Assembly (NCBI RefSeq): GCF_001273845.1
Contig: NZ_JHBW01000089.1
Coordinates: 59,862 to 123,861 of the forward strand
Origin: Leucobacter musarum subsp. musarum
Lineage (GTDB): Bacteria > Actinomycetota > Actinomycetes > Actinomycetales > Microbacteriaceae
Direction: 5' to 3'
Length of the DNA: 64,000 nt
In this document: piece by piece, positions 36,915-45,116 of the stretch
How positions within the stretch are numbered: position 1 is the stretch's first letter
Layout of the letters: the number at the start of each line of letters is the position of its first letter
Program-made: the position numbers and the translations under genes
Notes under the pieces: model-generated
Databases searched by the model: none
What the model was told of the DNA's origin: nothing
What the model saw: the letters and a program-made list of their open reading frames with translations, nothing else

Positions 36915-37706
36915 ATGAAACTCTCCATCTGCCAGATCGTCTCGACCGAGGACGTCGCGGCGAACCTCGCTGAAATCGGTCGAGTCACCGAGATCGCCGC
37001 CGCCGAAGGGGCCGACCTCGCCGTGTTCCCCGAGTTCGCGATGATCGGCGTCACCGCACTTACCCCTGAGGTGCTCACCCAGGCGCAGCCCCTCGACGGG
37101 CCGTTCGTCACCGGGCTCGAGCAGATCGCCGAGCGCACCGGCGTCTCGATCGTCGCGGGCATCCTCGAAGAGATCCCGGGCGAGACTCGCGCCTACAACT
37201 CGCTCGTCGTGCTGACTCCCGAAGACGGTCTCGTCGCGGTCTACCACAAGGCCCACCTGTACGACGCGTTCGGCTTCAAGGAGTCCGACAACATCTGCCC
37301 GGGCTCCCTCGACGGTGCCATCACGTTCGACATCGCCGGGGTGAAGGTCGGCATGCTGACCTGCTACGACCTGCGCTTCCCCGAGGCGGCGCGCCAGCAC
37401 GCCGATGCCGGCGTCGACGTGCTCGTGTACCCCGCCGCCTGGGTGCCCGGGCCGCGCAAGGAAGACCACTGGCAGACGCTCGCCCGCGCCCGCGCGATCG
37501 AGAACACGTTCTACGTCGCCGCGGTGTCGCAGGGTCCGTCGTTGGGTGTCGGCGGCAGCCTGATTATCGACCCCATGGGCCTCGTGCTTGGCGAGCTGGG
37601 GGAGCGCAACGGTGTCGCGACGGCGGCGATCTTGCCCGACCGCATCTCCGAGGTGCGACAGACCAACCCCTCGCTCGCGAACCGCCGGTTCACGATCGCC
37701 TCCTGA
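36915..37706 (+). CDS. Carbon-nitrogen hydrolase (nitrilase superfamily), paralogue 3
   Basis: 263 residues. Triad Glu40 (VFPEFAMI), Lys112 (YHKAHLYD) and Cys150 (LTCYDLRFPE). Compared with paralogues 1 and 2 the lysine motif reads KAH instead of KIH. GGAAGGA lies upstream. It is followed 50 bp later by an aldolase gene and then a RidA-like gene, an arrangement unlike that of the other two copies. Confidence 0.9.
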   Translation: MKLSICQIVSTEDVAANLAEIGRVTEIAAAEGADLAVFPEFAMIGVTALTPEVLTQAQPLDGPFVTGLEQIAERTGVSIVAGILEEIPGETRAYNSLVVLTPEDGLVAVYHKAHLYDAFGFKESDNICPGSLDGAITFDIAGVKVGMLTCYDLRFPEAARQHADAGVDVLVYPAAWVPGPRKEDHWQTLARARAIENTFYVAAVSQGPSLGVGGSLIIDPMGLVLGELGERNGVATAAILPDRISEVRQTNPSLANRRFTIAS

Positions 37707-37756
37707 CCTCGGCTCTTCTCAGCTCTTCTCCGCAACTCCTGAAAGGAACACCACTC

Positions 37757-38503
37757 ATGTCCCAGCAACTCAAGCAGGGCGCCTGGCTCTCAGACTCCAG
37801 CGTCGCCATCGCTGAAATCGTCGCGAATCTCGGCTACGACTTCGTCGTGCTCGATGTCGAGCACGGTGCATTCGACCTCTCCATTCTCGAACGCTTCATT
37901 CCGGTGCTGAAGGGTCTCGGCTTGGAAGTGCTCTCGAAGGTGCTCGTGCCCGAGCGCGGGGCGATCCAGCAGGCACTTGACTTCGGCTCAGACGGGGTCA
38001 TCATTCCCCACATCGAGGGGCTCGAGCACGCGAAGAAGGTCACCGACTTCGCGAAGTTCCCGCCGCTCGGCACCCGCAGCCTCGCGGGCGGCCGCACCAT
38101 GAACTACTCCGGATACGACGACGAGTGGGTCGCCGCGCAAGATCGCGACATCAAGATCTTCCCGATGGTGGAGGATCCGGGTGCGTTGCGCGACATCGAG
38201 GCGATCGCGGCGCTGCCCACCGTCGACGGCATCTTCATCGGCCCCGGCGATCTGTCGCTGATGCGCGGACGCGGCGTGTACCGCCAGACCGAGGCCGACT
38301 TCGACGACTTCCGCAAGGTGGTCGCCGCGGCGCGCGCCAACAACAAGCCGTGGGTGCTGCCCGCCTGGACCACCGTCGAGAAAGAATTCGCCGCCGCCGA
38401 GGGCGCCGACTACGTGCTGCTCACCATGCAGCACAACGCCATCGCCGAGGGCTACGGCAGCGCTCGCACCCTCATGGACGGCATCGTCGCCGCCGCGAAG
38501 TGA
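37757..38503 (+). CDS. HpcH/HpaI family aldolase with altered catalytic Arg position
   Basis: 248 residues of the class II pyruvate aldolase/citrate-lyase-type barrel. Seen: DVEHG at 33-37 with the conserved His, the MVEDPGAL metal Glu and GPGDLSLMRG metal Asp. The arginine that normally stabilises the enolate (VR in the VRVP or VRPS motif) is Lys61 here (LSKVLVPER), with Arg67 a few residues on. Such enzymes cleave or form 2-keto-3-deoxy or 4-hydroxy-2-oxo acids. CTGAAAGGAAC precedes the ATG. Confidence 0.85.
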   Translation: MSQQLKQGAWLSDSSVAIAEIVANLGYDFVVLDVEHGAFDLSILERFIPVLKGLGLEVLSKVLVPERGAIQQALDFGSDGVIIPHIEGLEHAKKVTDFAKFPPLGTRSLAGGRTMNYSGYDDEWVAAQDRDIKIFPMVEDPGALRDIEAIAALPTVDGIFIGPGDLSLMRGRGVYRQTEADFDDFRKVVAAARANNKPWVLPAWTTVEKEFAAAEGADYVLLTMQHNAIAEGYGSARTLMDGIVAAAK

Positions 38504-38508
38504 TCCGT

Positions 38509-38552
38509 GCACCGGGCCCGGCCACCGCTGCGTGCGGAGTCGGGCCCGGTGC
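38509..38552 (+). terminator. Stem-loop after the aldolase gene
   Basis: Perfect 12-base arms GCACCGGGCCCG / CGGGCCCGGTGC followed by a (GTT)5-like tract. The tract runs toward the RidA start codon, so it may be an attenuating hairpin within the operon. Confidence 0.55.
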
Positions 38553-38584
38553 GTTGTTGTTGTTGTTGTCTGGAGGATGCCACC

Positions 38585-39019
38585 GTGAATGAATCAGCTC
38601 AGCCCGGTCCGGTGATCCGGCGCTATTCGCCCGAGGGCATCGCGGCGCCCGTCGGCGCCTACTCGCACCTCGCCTCGGTCTCGGGGCCCGCGGAGTGGGT
38701 GTTCATCTCGGGGCAGGTCGGCGCCGACGGCGACGGTGCCGTGCCCGACGACATCGCTGCGCAGACCCGCAACACGCTGCGCAACGTCGAGGCGCTCATC
38801 GCGGCGGCTGGTGGCACGCCGCAGTCGATCGTGCGGCTCATGTCGTTCGTGGTCGGCGCCGAGCGCATGCCCGAGTACGCGGCGGCGCGCAACGCGATCT
38901 TCGCGGAGTGGTTTCCTTCGGGCGACCTGCCGGGGCACTCGCTCGCGATCGTCGCGGGGCTCGCGCAGCCGCACCTGCTCGTCGAAATCGAGGGGTGGGT
39001 CGCGCTGCCCGCGCGCTGA
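38585..39019 (+). CDS. RidA (YjgF/YER057c) family protein lacking the deaminase arginine
   Basis: 144 residues from GTG 38585, with TGGAGGATG upstream at good spacing. RidA landmarks: PVGAYSHLASVSG, WVFISGQVGAD, and the C-terminal LLVEIEGWVAL. In active imine deaminases an Arg follows the PAR-type loop; here that place reads LPGHSLAIVAG, a His. This puts it among Rid subgroups without proven enamine deaminase activity. Nearby amine-oxidising genes still suggest a role with imine intermediates. Confidence 0.82.
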   Translation: MNESAQPGPVIRRYSPEGIAAPVGAYSHLASVSGPAEWVFISGQVGADGDGAVPDDIAAQTRNTLRNVEALIAAAGGTPQSIVRLMSFVVGAERMPEYAAARNAIFAEWFPSGDLPGHSLAIVAGLAQPHLLVEIEGWVALPAR

Positions 39020-39039
39020 CGCTGACCTTGCGGGCCCTC

Positions 39040-39117
39040 AACCCCGCGTCGCTCCCAACCCCGCGTCGCTCCCAACCCCGCGTCGCTCCCAACCCCGCGT
39101 CGCTCCCAACCCCGCGT
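39040..39117. repeat. 17-bp tandem repeat (about 4.6 copies)
   Basis: Four identical units AACCCCGCGTCGCTCCC starting at 39040, 39057, 39074 and 39091, then a partial copy AACCCCGCGT. Non-coding, just before the 69-bp palindrome copy 3. Confidence 0.9.
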
Positions 39118-39124
39118 TCTTCCT

Positions 39125-39193
39125 CGAGTGCACCCCTTTTGTGCGAGCGCACACGTTTCGCAGCGGTGCACTCGCACAAAAGGGGTGCGCTCG
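39125..39193. repeat. 69-bp intergenic palindrome, family B copy 3
   Basis: Arms 39125-39152 and 39166-39193 pair at 26 of 28 positions. Stem core CTTTTGTGCGAG / CTCGCACAAAAG, compensated relative to copy 2. Lies between the converging RidA and oxidase genes. Confidence 0.78.
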
Positions 39194-39289
39194 CGAGCAG
39201 GAGGGCGCGGCAGGGCAGCACGGCGTAGCGGGGTGCGGTGTGGCGGGGCGCGGCAGCAAGCGGCGCGGCGCGGGCCGGTGGCCCCGCCC

Positions 39290-40474
39290 CTAGTGCCCGC
39301 CGCCGGTGTAGGCGCCGGTCACGGCGAGGCGCTCGAGGTGTGCGGGGAGCGCGAAGCGCGGGTCCCAACCGGTGACCGCGTCGAGGTCGTCGCCAGCGGC
39401 CAGCTGCGCCGCCCATTCGCCGAGCTGCGGCGAGAACTTGAAGCCGTGCCCCGAGAGCCCGGTCACGGTGACGACCCGCCCGCTGGCGCTGCGGTCGACG
39501 ACGGGCAGGCGATCCGGCGTGTAGGCGCAGTGGTGCACGCTCTGGCGCACGGGCTCCGGGTTGATGTCGGGGAACAGCTCGGCGGCGCGTTGCCCGATCT
39601 TGATGAGTTCGGCGCGCGTGTGCGACGCGGGAACCTCGTCGACGTCGCGGAACACGGGCCACTCCGGGTTCGTGCACGCCTTGAACGAGTACCCGTCGAA
39701 GCTGGGGGCGCCGAAGAAGTGGATCGGGCCGACGTCGCGCAAGAACGCGGGGAAGCGCGACGGCACGAACTGCTCGGGATGCTTCGGCATGAACCAGGTG
39801 AGCCCCAGCACTTGGAGGCGCAACAGGTCGTGCAGCTCGGGGGAGAGGCGGGTCGACCACGATCCCGAGGCGACCACGACCGACCGGGCGAGCCACGCGC
39901 CCTGCGGGGTGCGCACCACCACGCCGTCGCCGCGCTCCTCGATTTCGAGCACCGGGGTGTTGAAATGGAGTTCGGCGCCGTTCGCCTCAGCGAGGTCGAG
40001 CGCGCTCATCACGGCGACCTCGGGGCGCAGCCCGCCGCCGTGCTCGTCGAGCAGGGCCACATCGCCGTCGTTGATACGGTGCTGCGGGTATTCCGCCCGC
40101 AACTCCTCGGTGCTGAGCAGGCGGTGGGGGATCCCGAACTCACGCACGGTGCTGATCGCGGTGTCGAGGTCGGGGAACCCCTCGGGGGCGATGCTCAGGC
40201 AGCCGACCTCGGCGTAGATATCGCGACCCGATTCGCGCTCGAGTTCGCGCCAGAGATCGCGTGACCGCTGAATCATGCGCACGTACGTGCCGCCCTCGTG
40301 CACGGCGGTGCGGAAGACGCGCGACTCGCCCACGTACGATCCGTGCGGGTGCACGCGCCCATACTGCTCGATGCCGACGACCTTCAGGCCCTCGCGCTTG
40401 CTCAGCTGCCACAGGGCCATCGAGCCCACGGTGCCGGCGCCGATGACGATCACGTCGGTGTGCTGCAGTTCCAT
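39290..40474 (-). CDS. FAD-dependent sarcosine/N-methyltryptophan oxidase family protein
   Basis: 394 residues from ATG 40474. N-terminal dinucleotide fold VIVIGAGTVGSMALWQL at 8-24, then GSYVGESRVFRTAVHEGG near 46-63, a segment highly typical of monomeric sarcosine oxidases. The covalent-FAD cysteine is probably the one in SVHHCAYTPDRLPVVD near 320, and the late GLSGHGFKFSPQLGEW motif is also conserved. The enzyme would oxidise a secondary amine or amino acid to an imine with release of H2O2. It follows the TetR and TynB-like genes on the same strand. Confidence 0.88.
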   Translation of the reverse strand: MELQHTDVIVIGAGTVGSMALWQLSKREGLKVVGIEQYGRVHPHGSYVGESRVFRTAVHEGGTYVRMIQRSRDLWRELERESGRDIYAEVGCLSIAPEGFPDLDTAISTVREFGIPHRLLSTEELRAEYPQHRINDGDVALLDEHGGGLRPEVAVMSALDLAEANGAELHFNTPVLEIEERGDGVVVRTPQGAWLARSVVVASGSWSTRLSPELHDLLRLQVLGLTWFMPKHPEQFVPSRFPAFLRDVGPIHFFGAPSFDGYSFKACTNPEWPVFRDVDEVPASHTRAELIKIGQRAAELFPDINPEPVRQSVHHCAYTPDRLPVVDRSASGRVVTVTGLSGHGFKFSPQLGEWAAQLAAGDDLDAVTGWDPRFALPAHLERLAVTGAYTGGGH

Positions 40475-40576
40475 CAGTCTTCTTTCTCGGGTGGTCGGTG
40501 CGGTGCGGTGAGGTTGCGGGTTCGGGTTCGGTCGGTCCGCTCGGGTGCGGGATCGCGTCACGTGCAGTGGCGTCGC

Positions 40577-41725
40577 CTACGCGAGCGCGGGCGCGTCCCA
40601 GAGGTTCAGCTGCGTGCCGATGCCGTCGCGCAGGGCGTTGCGATACACCTGCGTCGCCCACGCCACGTCTTCGACCGGCATGCCGCCGACCGAGTAGATG
40701 AAGATCTCGTCATCCGACTGGCGGCCCGGCGTGATGCCGCGAATGATCTCTCCCACGTCTTCGAACTGCTCCGGGGTCATGCGCCCGTCGCGCACGCGGT
40801 CGACGAGGCTGATGCCCCAGATGCCGACGATCTCGTGCGCGGGCTCGGGGAGTTCTTCGGCCCACGCCTGGTAGATTTTGCGCGCGTCGACGACATGGCG
40901 GGAACGCTGCACGAGCGGCTCCTCGACGGCGAGGTGGGCGGAGCAGCAGATGAACGCGCCCGGCTTCACCCATTCGTCGCGCACGAGCGGGTAGTGCTCC
41001 GAGCCCGACTGGCTGGGCACGGCGATGCTGACGATGTCGCAGTCGCGCACGGCGCCCTCGAAGCTGTCGACCTGTTCGAGGGTGAGCCGCGGAAACTTCT
41101 CGGACGCCCACGAGTTGAACGTGTCGACTCCGCTCTGGCTGCGGCCGAAGACGCGTACGGTGTCGATGTCGGGGCGCACTGCCATGAACGATTCGAGCGA
41201 GGTGCGGTTCATGGGGCCGGGGCCGACGATGCCGACGACTCGGGCGTCTGCACGGGCGAGCTCCCGGGCGCCGACGCCCGGGATCGCACCGGTGCGGTAG
41301 GCACTGAGTAGGTTCGCCGACATGATCGCGAGCGGGGCGCCCGTGTCTTTGTCGCTGAGGGTGAACATGAGGATCGAGCGCGGCAGGCCGCGCTCCTTGT
41401 TCGCCACATTGGAGCCGTACCACTTGCACCCGGCCGCCTGGTAGTCGCCGCCGAGGTACGCGGGCATGGCCATGAATCGGCGATCGGGCCCATCGACGGG
41501 CATGCCCGGAAACGTCTCGGTTTCGGGGAAGAAGATCTGAGCACCGTGTGAATTGTTCTCGGTGCCGGCCATGCGGTAGTCGCCCTCAGCGAAGAGGCCG
41601 AGCATGTCTGACATCGTGTCGACGCACGCGGCCATGTCGGTGACACCGGCGCGGATCATGTCGGCCTCGTTGAGGTACAGGAAGTCGATGCGCGTATCGG
41701 GTGCGGTGGGTGCAGATTCTGGCAC
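40577..41725 (-). CDS. Ornithine cyclodeaminase/mu-crystallin family protein (TynB-like)
   Basis: 382 residues from GTG 41725, chosen because GAAGGGA lies nine bases upstream and the predicted promoter overlaps any earlier start. Rossmann segment VVGIVGPGPMNRTSLES near residues 187-203, and the DGPDRRFMAMPAYLGG and KWYGSNVANKERGLPRS segments. These match the branch annotated as tyramine oxidase subunit B rather than true ornithine cyclodeaminases. Probably an NAD-dependent imine or amino acid dehydrogenase acting with the oxidase downstream; activity unproven. Confidence 0.82.
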   Translation of the reverse strand: MPESAPTAPDTRIDFLYLNEADMIRAGVTDMAACVDTMSDMLGLFAEGDYRMAGTENNSHGAQIFFPETETFPGMPVDGPDRRFMAMPAYLGGDYQAAGCKWYGSNVANKERGLPRSILMFTLSDKDTGAPLAIMSANLLSAYRTGAIPGVGARELARADARVVGIVGPGPMNRTSLESFMAVRPDIDTVRVFGRSQSGVDTFNSWASEKFPRLTLEQVDSFEGAVRDCDIVSIAVPSQSGSEHYPLVRDEWVKPGAFICCSAHLAVEEPLVQRSRHVVDARKIYQAWAEELPEPAHEIVGIWGISLVDRVRDGRMTPEQFEDVGEIIRGITPGRQSDDEIFIYSVGGMPVEDVAWATQVYRNALRDGIGTQLNLWDAPALA

Positions 41726-41777
41726 GGCGGTGTGTCCCTTCGAAAGCGGTTCCGGCGACGGTGCGGCGGGTAGCGTT

Positions 41778-41806
41778 AGCCTAGAACTATCCATTTGGAT
41801 AGTCAA
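41778..41806 (-). promoter_or_regulatory. Promoter of the TynB-like gene
   Basis: On the minus strand: TTGACT (41806-41801), exact 17-bp spacer, TAGGCT (41783-41778), 53 bp before the GTG start. The spacer is filled by the palindrome at 41786-41803. Confidence 0.55.
41786..41803. promoter_or_regulatory. Operator palindrome inside the TynB-like promoter
   Basis: ACTATCCATTTGGATAGT: perfect 8-base arms around TT, overlapping the -35 box and most of the spacer, where a bound repressor would block RNA polymerase. The adjacent upstream TetR gene is the obvious candidate repressor. Confidence 0.65.
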
Positions 41807-41910
41807 GTGCGCACGAGTGACGCGATGCGCACAGCAAACGGCGCGGCGCAGGTTGCGCAGCGCAGCGGGACGAGGAGCGTGCGACGCGAGAACCGCAGTC
41901 GGGCGAGGAG

Positions 41911-42456
41911 CTACCCCTGCGGCCGCGCGGCGGCAGCGACAAGCATGCGGATGCGGCCGAGCGCGGGCTCGACGGCTTCGGGGAGCACGAGCTGCTTGAA
42001 GACGATGCCGTCGAGCGCGAACCAGATCAGCTCGGTGAGTGCGGCATCGTCGACGCCGAGGCGCGCGAGCTGTTGCCCGATCGCCTCGCGGTACGCACGA
42101 TAGTGGCGTTCGGCGAGGGGCCGCAGCTCGGGGCGCCGACGCGACTCGAGCAGCAGCTCGTACTGGAAGGCCTGCACGCCGCTCTCGCGGTCGGCCAACG
42201 ACTCGATGCCGGCGGCAAAGGTGTCGACGGTGAGCCCGGCACCGACCATGTTCGAGCCTCGCAAACTCTCATCGATTGCGAACTCCATGGCCTCGGCCAC
42301 GAGTTGGTCACGTGTGCCGAAGTGGTGTCGCACGAGGCCGTGCGAGACCCCCGCTTCGGCAGCGACGGCGCGATAGGTGAGTGCGCGCAGCCCGCCGGCG
42401 GCCACGACGACGACGGTGGCGCGCAGCAGCGCTTCGCGGCCCGAGAGGTCAGTCAT
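41911..42456 (-). CDS. TetR family transcriptional regulator
   Basis: 181 residues from ATG 42456. Helix-turn-helix near 9-50 (YRAVAAEAGVSHGLVRHHFGTRDQLVAEA in pieces), followed by a helical TetR C-terminal domain (about 70-175, BetI-like). It lies just upstream of the TynB-like gene on the same strand, with the operator in between, so local repression relieved by the amine substrate is likely. Confidence 0.87.
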   Translation of the reverse strand: MTDLSGREALLRATVVVVAAGGLRALTYRAVAAEAGVSHGLVRHHFGTRDQLVAEAMEFAIDESLRGSNMVGAGLTVDTFAAGIESLADRESGVQAFQYELLLESRRRPELRPLAERHYRAYREAIGQQLARLGVDDAALTELIWFALDGIVFKQLVLPEAVEPALGRIRMLVAAAARPQG

Positions 42457-42569
42457 GGTGTCGAGGGTATCGGCTTCCCCACGGCGACTCGTGCGCGCGG
42501 CTCGCGGGTCGGCGTGTACGCACCGCGATGTCCGATTTCCGCGTGCACTGGTGATCCGGCATCGCGAGA

Positions 42570-44162
42570 ATGGATCACGTGAACCCCGCACCCGCCGACC
42601 GCGACGCCCGCCCGCTGCCGCTCGACTTCGATGCCTGCTACCGGGCGGCATCGGGGCGAGACGCGCGATGGGACGGCCGGGTGTATCTCGGGGTCACGAG
42701 CACCGGTATCTACTGCCGCCCCTCGTGCCCCGCGCGGAAGCCGCTGCCCGAAAACTGCCGGTTCTTTCCGAGCGCCGCGGCCTGCGTGGCCGCGGGGTTC
42801 CGCGCGTGCAAGCGCTGCCGCCCCGAGGCGGTACCGGGCACTCGCGACTGGGACGCGCGGGGCGATCTCGTCGCGCGGGCGGTGCGCCGCATTCGAGAGG
42901 GCGCCATCGACGCCGTCGGCGTCACCGGCCTGGCCCGCGAACTCGCGGTGAGCGAGCGGCACCTGCGTCGCATGCTGGTCGATGAGATCGGCGCCGGCCC
43001 ATTGCAACTCGCGCGCACTCGTCGCGCGCACGCCGCCCGAGCGCTCATCGACCAGACCGACCTGTCGCTCACCGATATCGCCTTCGCTGCAGGGTTCGGT
43101 AGTGTGCGACAGTTCGGCGACGTGATGCGAGAGGAATTCGGGATCGCCCCATCGCAGTTGTCGCGCCGCGTCGACCGCAGCGTGACGTCGCCCTCCGCAG
43201 AGCCGACGTCTGACGAGCGCCCGGCGCTCGCGCTGCAGCTGCGCACGCGCGCGCCGTACGAACCTCGTGCGCTTCGCGCCTCGCTCGTCGCCCATGCGAT
43301 TCCTGGCCGAGACCGCATCGAGCCCGACGGGTCGACGGAGCACGCACTCGACGTGCCCGGCGGCACGGCCGTCGTGCGCGTGCACTGGCCGCTCGTCACG
43401 AGCGTCGTCGAATCGCCTGCCGTCGAACCCGGTCGTGCGGGCACCGTGGCTATTCCCGTCACGCTGACGCTGCCTCGCCTCGCAGACGTGATGCCCGCGA
43501 TCGCGATCGTGCGCCGCATGCTCGACCTCGATGCTGATCCCGGGCAGATCGCCGAGGCGTTCGCAGCAGAGCCCCGCCTTGCCCCGCTGATCGCCGCGCG
43601 GCCCGGACTCAGACTGCCGGCCGCGCGATCGCCTCACGAAACCGCACTCGGCACGGTGCTCGGTCAGCAGATCTCACTCGCCGCCGCACGCACCGTGCAG
43701 GGCCGACTGGCCGCCCGCTTCGCGACGCCGCTCACCGGCACCGCCGCAGCGCCAGGATTCCACGGCGCCCTTGACGTCGCCGCGATCGCCGCGGAATCGG
43801 CGGAGACCTTGCGGGAGACGCTCGGCCTGACGAACCGGCGCGCCGCAACACTGCGCGCGCTGGCGACCGCGATCGACGGAGGGCTCGACCTCGGCGCCGG
43901 CGCCGATCGGGAGGCCGCCCGACGCGAACTCGCGGCACTCCCCGGAATCGGGCCGTGGACGGTCGAGATCATCACGATGCGAGCACTCGGCGACCCCGAC
44001 GCGTACCCTGCGGGCGACCTGATTCTGCGACGGGCGCTCGGTGATCCGGCACCCCGCGAAGCCGAGCGGATCGCCGAGCCCTGGCGCCCCTATCGCGGGT
44101 ACGCGACGCAGCACCTCTGGGCAGACTTCTTGGAATCGACCGCGCGAAAGGACCTCGCATGA
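42570..44162 (+). CDS. alkA: Ada-AlkA fusion: methyl-phosphotriester sensor plus DNA-3-methyladenine glycosylase II
   Basis: 530 residues. Ada-type zinc domain with Cys49, Cys53, Cys80 and Cys83 (YCRPSCP, ACKRC); Cys49 corresponds to the methyl-accepting cysteine. An AraC-type HTH follows (about 105-195, TGLARELAVSERHLRRML). The C-terminal half is an AlkA glycosylase: N-terminal domain, then HhH LPGIGPWTVEIITMRALGDP from residue 457 and catalytic Asp483 in YPAGD. It removes alkylated bases and probably activates its own operon after methylation. Four-base overlap with ogt. Confidence 0.92.
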   Translation: MDHVNPAPADRDARPLPLDFDACYRAASGRDARWDGRVYLGVTSTGIYCRPSCPARKPLPENCRFFPSAAACVAAGFRACKRCRPEAVPGTRDWDARGDLVARAVRRIREGAIDAVGVTGLARELAVSERHLRRMLVDEIGAGPLQLARTRRAHAARALIDQTDLSLTDIAFAAGFGSVRQFGDVMREEFGIAPSQLSRRVDRSVTSPSAEPTSDERPALALQLRTRAPYEPRALRASLVAHAIPGRDRIEPDGSTEHALDVPGGTAVVRVHWPLVTSVVESPAVEPGRAGTVAIPVTLTLPRLADVMPAIAIVRRMLDLDADPGQIAEAFAAEPRLAPLIAARPGLRLPAARSPHETALGTVLGQQISLAAARTVQGRLAARFATPLTGTAAAPGFHGALDVAAIAAESAETLRETLGLTNRRAATLRALATAIDGGLDLGAGADREAARRELAALPGIGPWTVEIITMRALGDPDAYPAGDLILRRALGDPAPREAERIAEPWRPYRGYATQHLWADFLESTARKDLA

Positions 44163-44737
44163 CCACCACACCCCTTCGCCGAACCGTCGTCGACGTGGTC
44201 GGAGCCCCGTTCCACGCGATCTGGTCGCCCCTCGACGGCGCCGTGCTCGCGGCCGGATTCGCGACCGAGAACGACCCCGAGGCGCGCTCGCTGGCCAAAC
44301 GGCTCGGGCACCTCGACCCTGATGCGGTGGCGGGCGGGATCGCCGCATCGCGCGATGATGAACACCCGATCGCACGGGCGCTACATGCCTACGCCGCTGG
44401 CGACCTGCGGGCGATCGACGCGCTCGCGGTGCGTCAACCTGAAACCCCGTTTCGCGGCGAGGTTTGGCGCGCGCTGAGAGGGGTGGCGCCCGGTGAGGCC
44501 GTCACCTACACGGAGCTGGCGTCGATCGCGGGTCGCCCGTCTGCCGTGCGCGCCGCGGCCTCGGGCTGCGCGAGTAACCTCGTGGCACTGATCGTGCCGT
44601 GTCATCGCATTATTCGGCGAGATGGTGGGCTCGGCGGATACCTCTTCGGAACCGAGATCAAAGAACGTCTGCTGCAGCACGAAGGCGCCTGGCAGCCTGA
44701 CCTCGTCGGACTCGCAACGAGCGGTTCGCGCGCCTAG
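44159..44737 (+). CDS. ogt: Methylated-DNA-[protein]-cysteine S-methyltransferase
   Basis: 192 residues. Active-site motif IVPCHRII with methyl-acceptor Cys148, preceded by the HTH region VTYTELASIAGRPSAVRAAA. It directly reverses O6-methylguanine by suicide transfer. The longer variable N-terminal domain is normal. Translationally coupled to the Ada-AlkA gene (ATGA), giving a compact adaptive-response operon. Confidence 0.93.
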   Translation: MTTTPLRRTVVDVVGAPFHAIWSPLDGAVLAAGFATENDPEARSLAKRLGHLDPDAVAGGIAASRDDEHPIARALHAYAAGDLRAIDALAVRQPETPFRGEVWRALRGVAPGEAVTYTELASIAGRPSAVRAAASGCASNLVALIVPCHRIIRRDGGLGGYLFGTEIKERLLQHEGAWQPDLVGLATSGSRA

Positions 44738-44799
44738 CGACGATCGTCCGTCGCGATGTCGTCGGGAGCGAGGATGCGGCCCGGTGGCCGGGCTGTGAC

Positions 44800-45000
44800 T
44801 TAGGCCGGAGAGAAGCGGTTGCGCAGTTCAGCTGCGCGACGAATGTCACCCTCGAGCGCGGCGGTCTGCTCGGGCGCGAGCGTTCCATCCTTCTTTGCAT
44901 TGTCGAGTCGCTCGAGGCCGGCCTGCACCTCGGTGTCCAAACCATCGAGCACAATCTGCTGAATGCTCTGCGGCAGGCGCTGAAAGCTTGTCGTATCCAT
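44800..45000 (-). CDS. Small conserved-type hypothetical protein
   Basis: 66 residues, ATG 45000 (a TTG at 45009 is possible). Predicted mostly helical, charged, with no signal or membrane segment; LERLDNAKKDGTLAPEQTAALEGDI looks like an amphipathic helix pair. Family not recognised. Converges on ogt. Confidence 0.5.
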   Translation of the reverse strand: MDTTSFQRLPQSIQQIVLDGLDTEVQAGLERLDNAKKDGTLAPEQTAALEGDIRRAAELRNRFSPA

Positions 45001-45116
45001 ACCTTTCAAGGTACAAGGTGAGACGTGTATCCGTCACATCCTGGCACGAACTGCGATGCGTGTTCTGCAAAAAGTCGGTGAATCTGCTGAGTTTATGTGA
45101 TTCGCCTGTGGGCGGC

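Noticed and set aside
39040..39117. Regular 17-bp units considered as a CRISPR array.
   Set aside because: Units are contiguous with no spacers, and no cas genes are nearby; a simple tandem repeat.
41726..41806. Longer N-terminus of the TynB-like protein starting at ATG 41794 or TTG 41806.
   Set aside because: These codons lie within the predicted promoter and operator, and the GTG at 41725 has a good ribosome site.
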